NCBI RefSeq assembly: GCF_032854445.1
Contig: NC_088295.1
Coordinates: 79,390,028 to 79,454,027 of the forward strand
Direction: 5' to 3'
Length of the DNA stretch: 64,000 bases
Source of the DNA: Liolophura sinensis
Lineage: Eukaryota > Mollusca > Polyplacophora > Chitonida > Chitonidae
Shown: piece by piece, positions 53,201 to 63,540 of the stretch
How positions within the stretch are numbered: position 1 is the stretch's first letter
Layout of the letters: each line of letters starts with the position of its first letter
Notes under the pieces: model-generated
What the model was told of the DNA's origin: nothing
The model's input: the letters and a program-made list of their open reading frames with translations, nothing else
Database searches by the model: none
Position numbers and translations under genes: made by a program

Positions 53201-56200
53201 GGAGAGCATATGTTTTGGTACACTATACATGTATCTGAAGTTACATGTGTCCTTGGAGTGTAAGCCATGTGCATACTGTGTCTTTCCGTCTTGCAACTTT
53301 TCTAAGTAGTGTGTCACTTTTTTATGCCCATGTTTGAACAGTATGCATGGCACATTTCCTGAGCATTGTCAATTTGCTGATCTTTTCTGAGCATTATCAG
53401 TTTGCACTCTACCCTTGTTTGAAAATGTGCGCACAGTCATTCATTCATTCTTTTCTTAGCAGTCTGTCTTTTGGCCTATTTTTATATGCAAACAATGTGT
53501 TAGAACATTGTACCATGAACCTTTCCACACTGTGTCTTTGAACCTTGAATAAACATGAACCTATCCACAGTGTCTGAGCATTGTACAGTGATCCTTTCCA
53601 CACTGTGTCTTTGAACAGTGCATACTGAACCTCTCCACACTGCGTCTTTGAACATTGTACAATGAACCTTTCCACATTGCGTCTTTGAACCCTGCACTAT
53701 GAACCTTTCCACACTGCATATGTGAACGGTGTACAATGAACCTTTCTACACTGCGTCTGTGAATGGTGTACAATGAACCTTTCCACACTGCGTCTGTGAA
53801 CGATGTACAATGAGCCTTTCCACACTGCGTCTGTGAACGGTGTACAATGAACCTTTCCATCCCACATTTTAGGCCTTTCCTGGCTTTATGGGATAGCTGT
53901 TTCTCCTGGATGTTAGTTATCAAAACGAAATGGATGCGACTGTTTTGGTCTGTGTCCGTCCATCGTCACAAATAGCTAAGTTTATATTATTTCTTGTCTT
54001 CTCTTTTACAGAAGTGTATGCTTTTATTCATTGCATGTGAAGTTGTCTGCAAATGTATTCTGCCCAGCATGCCTTCCTTGTTGTCGTCATGTTAAATTGG
54101 CATAATGGTAGCTGTTCGCATGTGTTTGTTTGTTCAATTTACTGAATGCACTGTAAAGCTAGATATACACACAGTGCTGTTTGCAATGGCAATATGACGT
54201 TGCGTGTAATAATCCAACGACGGTGGGTGTGTTGAAAAGGGGGGTGGGGGGAGATTGACCGTGGGCAATAAGTCACCATTGGGTTTAGTTTATTGCGTGT
54301 GGCTTGACAGTCTGTGAAGTGAACAAAAACACGTTGGAACAAAACCCAATCTTAAAGACACTTCTGTTCTTGAGTACGGCGTAAAACATCAATCAAGTAA
54401 ATAAATAAATAAATCCGCACGTCATAGTCTCTCTTTACTAGCACTTCTCGCTGATCTGGTGACTGAACTGTGTGTTCTCTGCCAAAGACCTTAGTGTTTT
54501 GTCAGCTTGTGAATATGAGTCAATGAGATATAACTTATTTGGGACCACAAACCATTGTCAGAGTACAAAGTTCAGATATTCCAGCGTAAAGATCTGATGA
54601 AGATGGCCGCATCTTTGGTCTCTTGGGTTTTGTGTCAGAAGTCAGATGTTGGGTGGTAATCATGTCTATCATGTTGCTGTCTTTTTTTACAGCTGGAGTC
54701 CGTGGTCTGGGTGTTTTGAACAGGGAACAGTATGAGGTGAATCCAGAGGAAATCACTGTGTCTTTTGATGATGTCAAAGGGGTAAGTATATATCTTTATC
54801 AACATGGTTGATTGTTTTATGTACATGTAACGGAAGTAATATCAATTTTGATACCATCACATGTTGAATAAATAAACTAAAAGTTTTTATTGCTCACTTA
54901 AACTTTTTTTGAGAAGCATTACATGTACATACATCTTCTACGATGATTGTTTCTGTAAAATTTATATCAGGACAATGCTTAGGTAATATTGTACTGAAAC
55001 AAGAACTGTTCCTGCTGACATTGAGAGCTTTTCAGTTGCATTATCTACCACTTATCTTAATTCCACATATGAAACCGGAACTTTCAGTGCAATCTATGTA
55101 CATTTTAATTTGATTTAGGAGACAAAATTACTTTGGTGGATTGGCCAGTTTCATGGCTTCACAAAAAGTATAATGTTATCAATGTACACGTATAATTTTA
55201 TCAATCTACACAATAATGCCTTCAGAATATGCTTGAGTATCAAGCACCTTGCAATCTTGTGAAAAGGTTGAAGAATTACAGTATGTGTTCATTGTTTTTA
55301 TTTTAAGAACACTTCTTTCTACTACATAAATCACTCACTGCACCAGTGTTGAATGATAACAGCATCCCTCGTACATGGTATCAGATTTTCATGCCACAAA
55401 ATTACACTTCTGAAAATTCACCTTTTTACAGCTCTGTAGATACATGTGGCATGGAAGCTTTTCTGGCAATCTATCTACATGTACCTACACTTGATATCAA
55501 ACTGTACCTGGATTTGCCACCTTCTGTTCATCACCCAACACGCATGTATTGGTCTAACAAGGACATCACATCAAACTCATTAGTTAGTCAGTCAGTCTGA
55601 ATTCAATATCTTGGACTTTTCCATTACACAGAAAAGTCCAAGAAGAAACACAAATCTCAGCTGTAGAAACACCACTGACCTGTTTTGTAGTATCCTCTTT
55701 GCTTCGTAAAGATTAGTAAGACAGGCAAACAAGCCTGTGTTGAATAGTTCAGATCTCACCATGTAACCAACCAAACTGTGGTGTATTCATATTACAAATA
55801 CAGAGATCACGACTTCAGATTATCAGATGTTTTGCGCAGCTTTTTCTGTGCTGTACCAGCAGTTGATGTCACCACTGTTGTTTACTCTTGAGTGATATAT
55901 TTAGTGGTATCTGTCTACTCAGAAATGGATCACGGGCCGATTTCACGCAAACATTTCTGACATGAATCAAAATTTGAAATACAATCTTAAAGCTTGTTTT
56001 GGGCCTTGGAAATGGAAATTTTGTCCCTTCATCAATGTTATCTTAGGATGAACATGTCTAAATTGCAATATTCAGTATCAAAAGCTAATCATCGGAAAGA
56101 GGTTTTAAAATTTTGACTTCAGGTCAGAACTAGCCTTGTGGAATAAGCCCCAAAACATAAGTCACCAGTCATCATGATTAATTATGCTTACCAATAAATG

Positions 56201-59200
56201 ACATTTAATGCTACAGGTAGCGGAGGCGAAGCAGGAACTGCAGGATGTGGTCGAGTTCCTCAGAGATCCTGAAAAGTTCACATCCTTGGGAGCCAAGCTG
56301 CCAAAAGGTTTATACTTCATATCATTTTTCGATGCCAAGGTGTAAATACAGTCAAACTGTCATATGCGGCCACTTTTTATGCGTCCCTTCACTGGCCGCA
56401 TATGACAGTTGGCCACATAAGACAGGTTGTGAATACCAAGCCAAATACAACTGAATTTAGTTTCAGGAAATCTACACATGTAGGTCTACATAACAATCTT
56501 ATACATAATTGTTAAAGCATTAATCTGTTCATCTACATAAATTTCATAGAAATAACAACTGTAGTAAAATAACTCAATAATTTCAAGTTCTGTGGGGTAG
56601 ACCTATGGATTTCATGCATTTAACAGCCAATTACAGAAAGAGTTTCAGGTGAGGGCACGCATGACAGGAGAACTTTCTTTCCGTCATTGCCAAGCTATAA
56701 AAAGCCATGTGCTGGTTTGGCCTACGTAGCTATAAATGACTATTCTAACAAAGTTTTGGACTGTAAATGACAGACTGCTGAGATGTTCAATCATATTTGC
56801 CATTACCAGTGAAACAACAACAACATGTACAAGTGAAGGAAGATCAATTTCTCAATGTGTTCGGTACAGGCAGTATTTTGGCCACACGAAATGAAAACAC
56901 AGTACCATTTGCCTGCAAAGATAATGGCCAAGCAAGCCAGATAATTTGTCAAAGAAACCGTTCATGGGAGGAACCACAGGAGGTCAGATTATATCCGATT
57001 ATATCCAAGTCTGCCCGCTGATTATGGCCATCATAGCGCAGACCTCAGCATGCCACAGTGCAGGGGTGTCCGGACAATAACCAGTTAGGCCTGATTAAAG
57101 AACAATAAAGTTCACTGCTATTGACCAATAATGTCCACACTTCACTTCTCATCACAAATGGCAGGTTGTAACTTTTAATCACTACAAAAACTGTTGAAGT
57201 AGGGTGGTCGCCATTTTGAAATTTTTGAATATCCGATGCGGCAATGATCATTACTGTTGAAAGTCTCGGCCGTTCAGGACAGGCTGATATAGAATTTGGT
57301 GGCAAAATATATTGGCCGCTGGACGCGTTGGATGGGTGCCCACATATTACAGGTCGTATAACCTGGAAAATTGTTTGGGCGTGGCAGAGAGGGGCCGCTT
57401 ACGGCAGATGGACGCAGATTACAGGTGGCCGTAGGTACAGGTTTGACTGTACTAAATAGATGGAACACACAGAGATAGCCAAGTGCTATTCGTGTCCACT
57501 GTTAGAGAAAGCATGTTTTAGGCTTCACTAGTGTTACATATACTTCCAGCACATGTATATCGTTGTCTGTGTCTGTATTTATTAGTTTCAGGATACTTTA
57601 ATAATGTGATGATTACATGTACTACAGTACTACCACTTACCAGGTTAGTGTTCCCCGCAGATGCAGCTGCTCTGGCCTGAGCAGATACATGAACAAATTA
57701 ACTAGGATATGAATAGGCCTACAGTGCGCTGGGGCTATGCACAGGCTGACATACATGTAACTGGGTGACAGACCTCATCTCATTGTATTGCAGGATTTTA
57801 CCAGTAATAAATTTGATTTTAGCTTTCGGTACAAGCAGACAGTGCAAACACTATACATGTATGTGTAGGTACAGTGCAGTTATGAGCAAGGATATTTGCC
57901 TACTGTACATGTACATGTAGGTACAGCACAGTTATGAGCAAGGATATTTGCCTACTGTACATGTAGGTACAGCACAGTTATCAGCAAGGATATTTGCCTA
58001 CTGTACGTGTACATGTAGGTACAGCACAGTTATGTGTAAGGATATTTGCCTACTGTACATGTAGGTACAGCACAGTTATGAGCAAGGATATTTGCCTACT
58101 GTACATGTACATGTAGGTACAGCACAGTTATGAGCAAGGATATTTGCCTACTGTACATGTACATGAAGGTACAGCACAGTTATCAGCAAGGTATGTTCAT
58201 GACATTGCAGTAATGTGATGATTATGTAGATGACATTGTAGTAATATGATGATTATGTAGATGACATTGTAGTAATATGATGATTAGGATAACTTAGTAA
58301 ACAATAAACCTCCAAAGTTTGACTTAGCTACATGTATTTAAAGGAGAAGAAAACTTAAAAACATGACACTATAGGTTGACAAGAACACATTTTTTTCTAT
58401 CTGGTGGTGCCTGCTGCATAATTGGGCAATTTTCCTCGCCATACACGTAAAGCCTGAATACAGCAAAGCTGACATAAATCTCTGAGTCCATTGCATCCTC
58501 CATCTTTAACACCGTGTAATTTATGCTGGGGGCGTGTTGCCTCTCAGCCAGTGAGAGTCGTTAAAACTGCCGTCTTGTTCATGTAATCTTGGAACCTACG
58601 TCCAACATTCCGGTGTCCCGATCGTCAAGCGGAAAACAAACTGTATTGTCTGCTACCGTATGGGAAGAAGAGTTCGACCCGAAATGTACAAACTGCACTT
58701 CGGCGGTTTCCAACGGCAATTCTCCTCCTAACACAGAAGACTTCAGGACTTCATTTATAATTTATCACCTTGAGGTACATATTAGAATTTTTTATGACAT
58801 GCACCTGCAAGGAAATGCATACTGTTTTCAGTGGTATTTGATTGATATTTAAATTTTCTTCTCCTTTAAACAAAATTTAGGGGTTGTATCTCAAAAAGTG
58901 CTGCATTTATTGAGCTCAAAGTTAAACAAAAATGTTAGGGGGGTATCTCAAATGATACTGAAATGACCTGAAGTTTTACATGCATTAAAGCACAAAGACA
59001 TAAGGGTCCTGTACCATCGCTGATGTTCTGTGTGCATATTAATTACTGTAATATTCCAAATTCACAATTTCAGTGCATTTGGTATTGAGTTGAAGTTTTG
59101 CATTCATTCTCCTATGGACGAGCTCTTTGATAGGAGACGTATGAAATCAGACAAATTCTTGTTAACCTCACTACCGAATCTTCTGTTTGTGTCTTTGTTG

Positions 59201-59856
59201 TAGGTGTATTGTTAGTGGGTCCACCTGGCATTGGCAAGACATTGCTGGCGAGGGCTGTTGCTGGTAAGAATCAGGTTATACTGTTTGTGAACACTGCTGA
59301 AATTCTGTCCCAGTTTTGCTTAAAAACCTGCTTCTACACTTTTGCAAGTTCAAGTCCAGCTCATGCTTGCTTCCTTTCTGGCCCTACGTGGGAAGGTCTT
59401 CCAGCAACCTGCTGATGGTCGTGGATTCCCTCGGTTTCCTCCCACCATAACGCCGACCCAGGAACCTCTCACCAGTGCAGTCGATGCGAGTTCAAGTCCG
59501 CTCTGGAAGGTCTATCAGCAACCTATGGATGGTCGTGGGTTTTCCCCAGGCTCTTACTGGTTTTCTCCACCATCATATAGACTTCGTCGTATAAGTGAAA
59601 TATTCTTTCCATTGTAAAACACCAATCAGATAAATAAATCTTTCTTTTCTTACATGGAGTTCTTATTCATTATAAGTCGGTGCTTCAGTTTTACAAAAGT
59701 CACTGTTACATGTTCATTTGTGCAGGACAGGGCTCTATATATTTCTCTCTTTTCATTGTTCAGGTGAAGCAGGGGTGCCATTTTTCCATGCCTCTGGATC
59801 AGAATTTGATGAGATTTTCGTAGGTACAGGAGCTAAGCGTGTGCGCCAGTTGTTCA
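44046..59856 (+). CDS. YME1L1: YME1L, mitochondrial i-AAA protease (5' part, 9 exons)
   Basis: ATP-dependent zinc protease of the inner mitochondrial membrane, facing the intermembrane space, which degrades and processes membrane proteins. The nine exons (379 codons) join in phase. They encode presequence regions resembling vertebrate YME1L1 ([20 protein letters not shown]), a TRGFKT segment like the presequence cleavage region, an AFAEGYM helix, one membrane segment ([20 protein letters not shown]), the entry to the AAA domain ([27 protein letters not shown]), Walker A GPPGIGKT, and [20 protein letters not shown]. Walker B, the arginine fingers and the HExxH peptidase domain must lie beyond 64000. 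The start-codon exon upstream of 44046 is not identified. Introns hold many SINEs, MITEs and arrays. Confidence 0.92.
44450..44610 (+). mobile_element. SINE family B, 5'-truncated copy
   Basis: In the intron after exon a. AACCTGCGGATGGTCGTGGG, CTCCCACCATAATGCTGGCC, TATAAGTGAAATATTCTAGA, AAATAAGTAAATAAAT tail. Confidence 0.88.
44668..44824 (+). CDS. YME1L1: YME1L exon b
   Basis: 157 nt (phase 0 to 1): [20 protein letters not shown], then [19 protein letters not shown]. The SHW...FFENK pattern is shared with vertebrate YME1L1. Donor AATG|GTAAGT. Confidence 0.9.
45086..45174 (+). mobile_element. SINE family B, 3' fragment
   Basis: TCTCACCATAATGCTGGCCG, TATAAGTGAAATATTCTTGA, GCACGGCACAAAACACCAGT, short A-rich tail. 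Confidence 0.85.
45382..45685. repeat. 60-bp minisatellite, about five units
   Basis: Units of GAATACCTGTATAAGTTTTG, CAAACATAATTATT and TTCATTCTGATTGGTCATTG repeat every 60 bp with few differences. Both strands stay open because 60 is a multiple of three. Intronic. Confidence 0.93.
45694..45783 (+). repeat. Left arm of a 90-bp inverted repeat
   Basis: TTGCCAGACATGTCCGACAA, GTCAACAGTAAT and TAGTGTGACAAAATGA. The reverse complement, around 90% alike, lies at 47046-47134, so the pair encloses YME1L exons c and d. Confidence 0.88.
45941..46048 (+). CDS. YME1L1: YME1L exon c
   Basis: 108 nt, phase 1 at both ends: [36 protein letters not shown]. Acceptor TTTCTCCCAG|GATTCC is strong; donor TGCC|GTAAGT. 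Part of the long presequence. Confidence 0.85.
46549..46652 (+). CDS. YME1L1: YME1L exon d (presequence cleavage region)
   Basis: 104 nt (phase 1 to 0): [34 protein letters not shown]. The TRGFKT segment parallels the SRGFKT region of vertebrate YME1L1, near its mitochondrial processing site. Donor TCA|GTAAGT. Confidence 0.9.
47046..47134 (-). repeat. Right arm of the 90-bp inverted repeat
   Basis: TCATTTTGTCACACTAGTCG, ACTGTTGACTTGTCGGACAT, GTCTGGCAAAAA; reverse complement of 45694-45783. Confidence 0.88.
48030..48294 (+). CDS. YME1L1: YME1L exon e (membrane segment)
   Basis: 265 nt (phase 0 to 1): [34 protein letters not shown], then the membrane helix [20 protein letters not shown]. Acceptor CTTTCTAG|GTTTAT, donor GGAA|GTAAGA. 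Matches the region before the AAA domain in vertebrate YME1L1. Confidence 0.92.
49060..49232 (+). repeat. Dispersed repeat D, copy 1
   Basis: Intronic. CTGTGCACCAGAAATGG, CTGGGAGCAAAAAAAGACTT and CACAGAATTACATTC recur in the same orientation at about 50060-50215. Confidence 0.75.
49384..49627 (+). repeat. 125-bp direct tandem duplication
   Basis: GGTTCAAGATGTCTCAAATC at 49384 and 49509 starts two nearly identical copies ending in TTTTAACATTTAGAAAA. Intronic and apparently recent. Confidence 0.95.
50060..50215 (+). repeat. Dispersed repeat D, copy 2
   Basis: CTGTGCACCAAAAATGGCTG, CCTGGGAGCAAAAAAGACTT, CACAGAATTACATTCC; diverged partner of 49060-49232. Confidence 0.75.
50385..50643 (+). mobile_element. 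SINE family B, near full-length copy
   Basis: A degraded head (GTGGTCAAGGGGGTAAGCAT, then GTGAGTTTCAGTACAGCTCA) is followed by GCTGGCTTTCTTTTCAGCTG, GTTTCCTCCCACCATAATTC and an AAATAAATAAATG tail. Confidence 0.88.
51150..51262 (-). mobile_element. SINE family B, reverse truncated copy
   Basis: GTGTGTTTCACGCCATACTC, TTCACTTATACGATGGTGGC, CAGCATCATTGTTGGAGGAG. Confidence 0.82.
51263..53496. other. Intron stretch with nothing recognised
   Basis: Part of the 6.4-kb intron between YME1L exons e and f. I see no exon, named element or tandem array here. Confidence 0.45.
53497..53862. repeat. 37-bp minisatellite, about ten units
   Basis: Units of CACACTGCGTCTGTGAACGG and TGTACAATGAACCTTTC repeat every 37 bp (TGC positions 53641, 53678, 53715, 53752). 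Early units are diverged. Intronic. Confidence 0.92.
54366..54416 (+). mobile_element. SINE family B, 3' end fragment
   Basis: CTTGAGTACGGCGTAAAACA, TCAATCAAGTAAATAAATAA; only the last 50 nt of the element. Confidence 0.8.
54693..54781 (+). CDS. YME1L1: YME1L exon f
   Basis: 89 nt (phase 1 to 0): [29 protein letters not shown]. The last segment is the conserved entry to FtsH-type AAA domains. Acceptor TTTTTTTACAG|CTGGAG, donor GGG|GTAAGT. Confidence 0.95.
56217..56307 (+). CDS. YME1L1: YME1L exon g
   Basis: 91 nt (phase 0 to 1): [30 protein letters not shown]. Near identical in pattern to vertebrate YME1L1. The donor AAAAG|GTTTAT is weak. Confidence 0.95.
56347..56435. repeat. Perfect 18-bp hairpin with transposon-like end
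   Basis: AACTGTCATATGCGGCCA (56355-56372) and its exact reverse complement (56393-56410) enclose a 20-nt loop, 48 nt after the exon g donor. The start, TACAGTCAAACTGTC, resembles the reverse of GACAGGTTTGACTGTAC-type sequence near 57440. Confidence 0.85.
57195..57455 (-). mobile_element. Possible MITE with TACAGTCAAACCTGT end
   Basis: The right end reads ACAGGTTTGACTGTACTAAA. Read from that end the element starts TACAGTCAAACCTGTACC and continues with repeated CGGCC/GGCCACC motifs. The same terminal motif occurs at 56347 in the opposite orientation. Limits and superfamily are uncertain. Confidence 0.45.
57845..58195. repeat. About 46/52-bp minisatellite rich in TGTACATG
   Basis: Units of GGTACAGCACAGTTATGAGC, AAGGATATTTGCCTAC and TGTACATGTA, some with an extra TGTACA, so the period alternates. 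About seven units. Intronic. Confidence 0.9.
58200..58290. repeat. 31-bp repeat, three units
   Basis: GACATTGTAGTAATATGATG and ATTATGTAGAT repeated about three times next to the previous array. Confidence 0.85.
58342..58865. mobile_element. Non-autonomous DNA element with TTAA target duplication
   Basis: 524 bp with terminal inverted repeats AGGAGAAGAAAA / TTTTCTTCTCCT and TTAA on both sides (58338-58341, 58866-58869), as for piggyBac-type insertion. An 87-codon open frame inside (from 58589) resembles no transposase. It is inserted in the YME1L intron before exon h. Confidence 0.82.
59204..59263 (+). CDS. YME1L1: YME1L exon h (Walker A)
   Basis: 60 nt, phase 1 at both ends: [20 protein letters not shown]. 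Nucleotide-binding Walker A motif; the usual GPPGTGKT has Ile in place of the first Thr, still within the GxxxxGKT consensus. Acceptor GTTGTAG|GTGTAT, donor GCTG|GTAAGA. Confidence 0.96.
59345..59637 (+). mobile_element. SINE family B, rearranged or nested copies
   Basis: GCAAGTTCAAGTCCAGCTCA through CCTCCCACCATAACGC is followed by a second head-to-body segment (GTGCAGTCGATGCGAGTTCA, CAACCTATGGATGGTCGTGG, TCGTATAAGTGAAATATTC) and an A-rich tail. Two copies are fused, or one is internally duplicated. Confidence 0.85.
59764..59856 (+). CDS. YME1L1: YME1L exon i (last in window)
   Basis: 93 nt, phase 1 at both ends: [31 protein letters not shown]. This is the pore-loop region of the AAA domain (aromatic-Gly type loop FVG). 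Donor TTCA|GTAAGT. The next expected exon (Walker B, FIDELD) is not found before 64000. Confidence 0.95.
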
Positions 59857-62129
59857 GTAAGTATAACTCTCTAGGTATTTTACAGTGTCACTTCATCACT
59901 AGGCAAATGAAAAATTAAAGATATTGTGTCTCTTTTTGTTGTATTTCAACACTTACATGTACATCTAGTTTGGTTAAAGTTTTTGGCCAGTCCTATGGTT
60001 GCAGTGGCCACCCATAGTACACAGATACCCAGTAAATGGTAGCGATTTGCGTGTCAACACCAAGAAAGTCTTTTACCTCATACCTCAACATTTTGCTCAG
60101 CTGTTCACAAGGTTGCAATTGCCTCCCATAGTACATTGATTGCCAAATGCAATTCCTGATTTGCGTATCAAAGACCTACCTGTATGTGATAAAGTTGCGC
60201 ACTAACTTCCCAGTGTCTTTTACTACCACAATGGTTTACATCCCCATAACATATGAGATCACTGCACTGGAATCCTTACGCATATGATAGTCATTCATAA
60301 TGGACAGTCATAATGGACAGTTGTGACAGTATAATAATTTTGGTCTTTCTTGCTGATTTAATGGCAAGATCTGGACACTATATACAGGATTCAGTTTGAC
60401 GGAATTTTCCTTTTAGCCTGTATTGGATGTTGCCCAGCACAGAATGTGGTTGTCCAGGCACTTCTGTGGGAAATTTTGCATTGAAAGATAGCCAAATAAC
60501 CCACCCCAAAAAAAAAAAAAAATTGACACACATTAATATTGTGAGTGAGTGTTATGGCATGTCAAATATATCACATGCCACCAGGCTGCACAGTGTTATT
60601 TTTTTCTGGTTCTGACTAAATGGCTGGCAGTTTGCGTCTAGTGCCTCTTGTATAACAGTTATGTAGCTGAAAGTGAAACAAGTGCGTACAGATGAAGCCG
60701 TGTAACAGAAGTGATGACAACTTTGAAGATCAACCCAATCTTCACAGACTTCTATCCTTACATTATAGCATTAATGAATTTGTGACAGAAATAATTCCTT
60801 ACTTCAACACAACATTTTGAGAAGTAAATTTTGAACTTGTGACCACTTTTCGTACCACATGAGTTTTGACAAGATTAGCACACCTGTCCATTTCTCTCTT
60901 TAATCTGTAAATAGTGTCGCTGAGCCCTGTCTAAGAAACTAATTTCTAAAGATACAAACGCATCTAGTCAACTCCTCCTGGATTTATTTACTAATCAGAT
61001 AAACTGTCCCAAAGACATTTGAGCAGTGTAAAGCTGTTAGGCATATGCATATACTGTATATACTCACATATACTGTAATGTAACATACCTGTAGCTTGTT
61101 TCCAGGTCAGCTAACACATCATAATTTAGTGCTGGTGCCAGCGAACACAGCATAACATCATGATGGCGAAAAGACTGAAATTTCCCGATAAAAATTTTGT
61201 AAATTTAACTTTATGCAGAAAAAGACATGTTTTACAAGAGGGTTCTAGTTATTGGGCTGACCTGAGGGTTGTTTTAGCAGGACATTTGCCTTGGAAAGTA
61301 CATGTGCTGGTGTGTACATGTAATCTGAAACCCAGTCATCAGAGGACAAAATGGTGACGTCCAGTCCAGACAATATGTGCAGTTGACCCCCAGGGCTCTG
61401 TGCTAAACCTGATTATCCAAGCTGAGGGATTGAATGGGGATACCAGATGGGAGGAGTATTGGGCTCAGGGCTAGTTCCAGACCTTAATGAGGATAGATTT
61501 GTTTTAACTTGGTGCAGAGGGACAACACAGTAGTGTACAGTAAATTGGGACATGTCATCATGGTCATGAAATTCACTCACCCACACAATGCCAGCCAACT
61601 ACATGTAGCTTCTGAGGTCTGATTTTTCCTCTGCCAGAGGCTATTTTACACTTGCCCCATAAGCGAGACAGGCATTTATGGTTGTCCTCAGGGGAATTCA
61701 GAGACGATCGGACAGCCGTTAAAATTGAGTTCTGATATAATTACAGGATAATATCTGCCTGTGACAGTGTCAATGATTCTTGTTATTATTTTTTGGTTTG
61801 GAGGTCAGTATTTAAATGTGTCACAGGACTTGAACATTATGCAGTTTTACAAACTGCTCACTGAGGCGAGCTACCGATATTCTGTGAACATCTTGTTTTG
61901 TTTTAGGGTGGGAGTACATGTAATTTGTTTCAACTCTATATGTTGTTTTGTTTGCAAGTCCTTGAGGAAGAACAGTTTTATTGTAAACAAACAGAGTTTA
62001 ATACCTTTGATAAAAAAAGACACTTATACATGTATTATTATGTGGACGTGTAGATTCCAGCCTGGTCCACTGTACACCTCCCAGCTGTACACATTGGGGG
62101 AGAGACTTTTTTGGTGGTTTTTGTCAGTT
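59857..62129. other. YME1L intron, no gene recognised
   Basis: AT-rich intron sequence. An old tandem duplication is visible at about 59995-60190 (GTTGCAGTGGCCACCCATAG and GTTGCAATTGCCTCCCATAG). No further exon seen. Confidence 0.5.
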
Positions 62130-63540
62130 GATTTATTTTCCCTTGACTGCATACATATAACCAATAGTGTGGATACAGCTGTTTGTATAAACTGCAAAGA
62201 AAAGGGAATAAGTTTCACAGTCCTTTTATTTTCCCTTGACCGCATACATATAACCAATAGTGTGGATACAGGTGTTTGTATAAACTGCAAAAAAAAAAAA
62301 GGGAATAAGTTTCACAGTCCTTTTATTTTCCCTTGACCGCATACATATAACCAATAGTGTGGATACAGGTGTTTGTATAAACTGCAAAAAAAAAAAGGGA
62401 ATAAGTTTCACAGTCCTTTTATTTTCCCTTGACTACATACATATAACCAATAGTGTGGATACAGGTGTTTGTATAAACTGCAAAAAAAAAGGGAATAAGT
62501 TTCACAGTCCTTTTGTTTTCCCTTGACTGCATACATATAACCAATAGTGTGGATACAGGTGTTTGTATAAACTGCAAAGAAAATGGAATAAGTTTCACAG
62601 TCCTTTTATTTTCCCTTGACTACATACATATAACCAAAAGTGTGGATACAGGTGTTTGTATAAACTGCAGAAAAAAGGGAATAAGTTTCACAGTCCTTTT
62701 ATTTTCCCTTGACTACATACATATAACCAAAAGTGTGGATACAGGTGTTTGTATAAACTGCAGAAAAAAGGGAATAAGTTTCACAGTTCTTTTATTTTCC
62801 CTTGACTGCATACATATAACCAATAGTGTGGATACAGTTGTTTGTATAAACTGCAAAGAAAAGGGAATAAGTTTCACAGTCCTTTTGTTTTCCCTTGACT
62901 ACATACATATAACCAATAGTGTGGATACAGGTGTTTGTATCAACTGCAAAAAAAAAAAAGGGAATAAGTTTCACAGTCCTTTTATTTTCCCTTGACTACA
63001 TACATATAACCAATAGTGTGGATACAGGTGTTTGTTTAAACAGCAAAGAAAATGGAATAAGTTTCACAGTCCTTTTATTTTCCCTTGACTACATACATAT
63101 AGCCAATAGTGTGGATACAGGTGTTTGTATAAACTGCAAAGAAAAGGGAATAAGTTTCACAGTCCTTTTATTTTCCCTTGACTACATACATATAACCAAT
63201 AGTGTGGATACAGGTGTTTATATAAACTGCAAAGAAAAGGGAATAAGTTTCACAGTCCTTTTATTTTCCCTTGACTACATACATATAACCAATAGTGTGG
63301 ATACAGGTGTTTGTATAAACTGCAAAAAAAAAAGGGAATAAGTTTCACAGTCCTTTTATTTTCCCTTGACTGCATACATATAACCAATAGTGTGGATACA
63401 GTTGTTTGTATAAACTGCAAAGAAAATGGAATAAGTTTCACAGTCCTTTTGTTTTCCCTTGACTACATACATAGAACCAATAGTGTGGATACAGGTGTCT
63501 GTATAAACTGCAAAGAAAAGGAAATAAGTTTCTTACAGTT
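62130..63540 (+). repeat. 93-bp minisatellite, about 15 units
   Basis: Units of TTTTCCCTTGACTACATACA, TATAACCAATAGTGTGGATA, CAGGTGTTTGTATAAACTGC, an A-rich run of variable length and GGGAATAAGTTTCACAGTCC. The period is 93 bp when the A-run is AAAGAAAA and longer otherwise. Open plus-strand frames encoding a 31-residue repeat result from the period being a multiple of three. Intronic. Confidence 0.95.

Noticed and set aside
62513-62995. 160-codon plus-strand open frame
   Set aside because: Same reason: 93-bp array inside a YME1L intron, broken wherever the A-run changes length.
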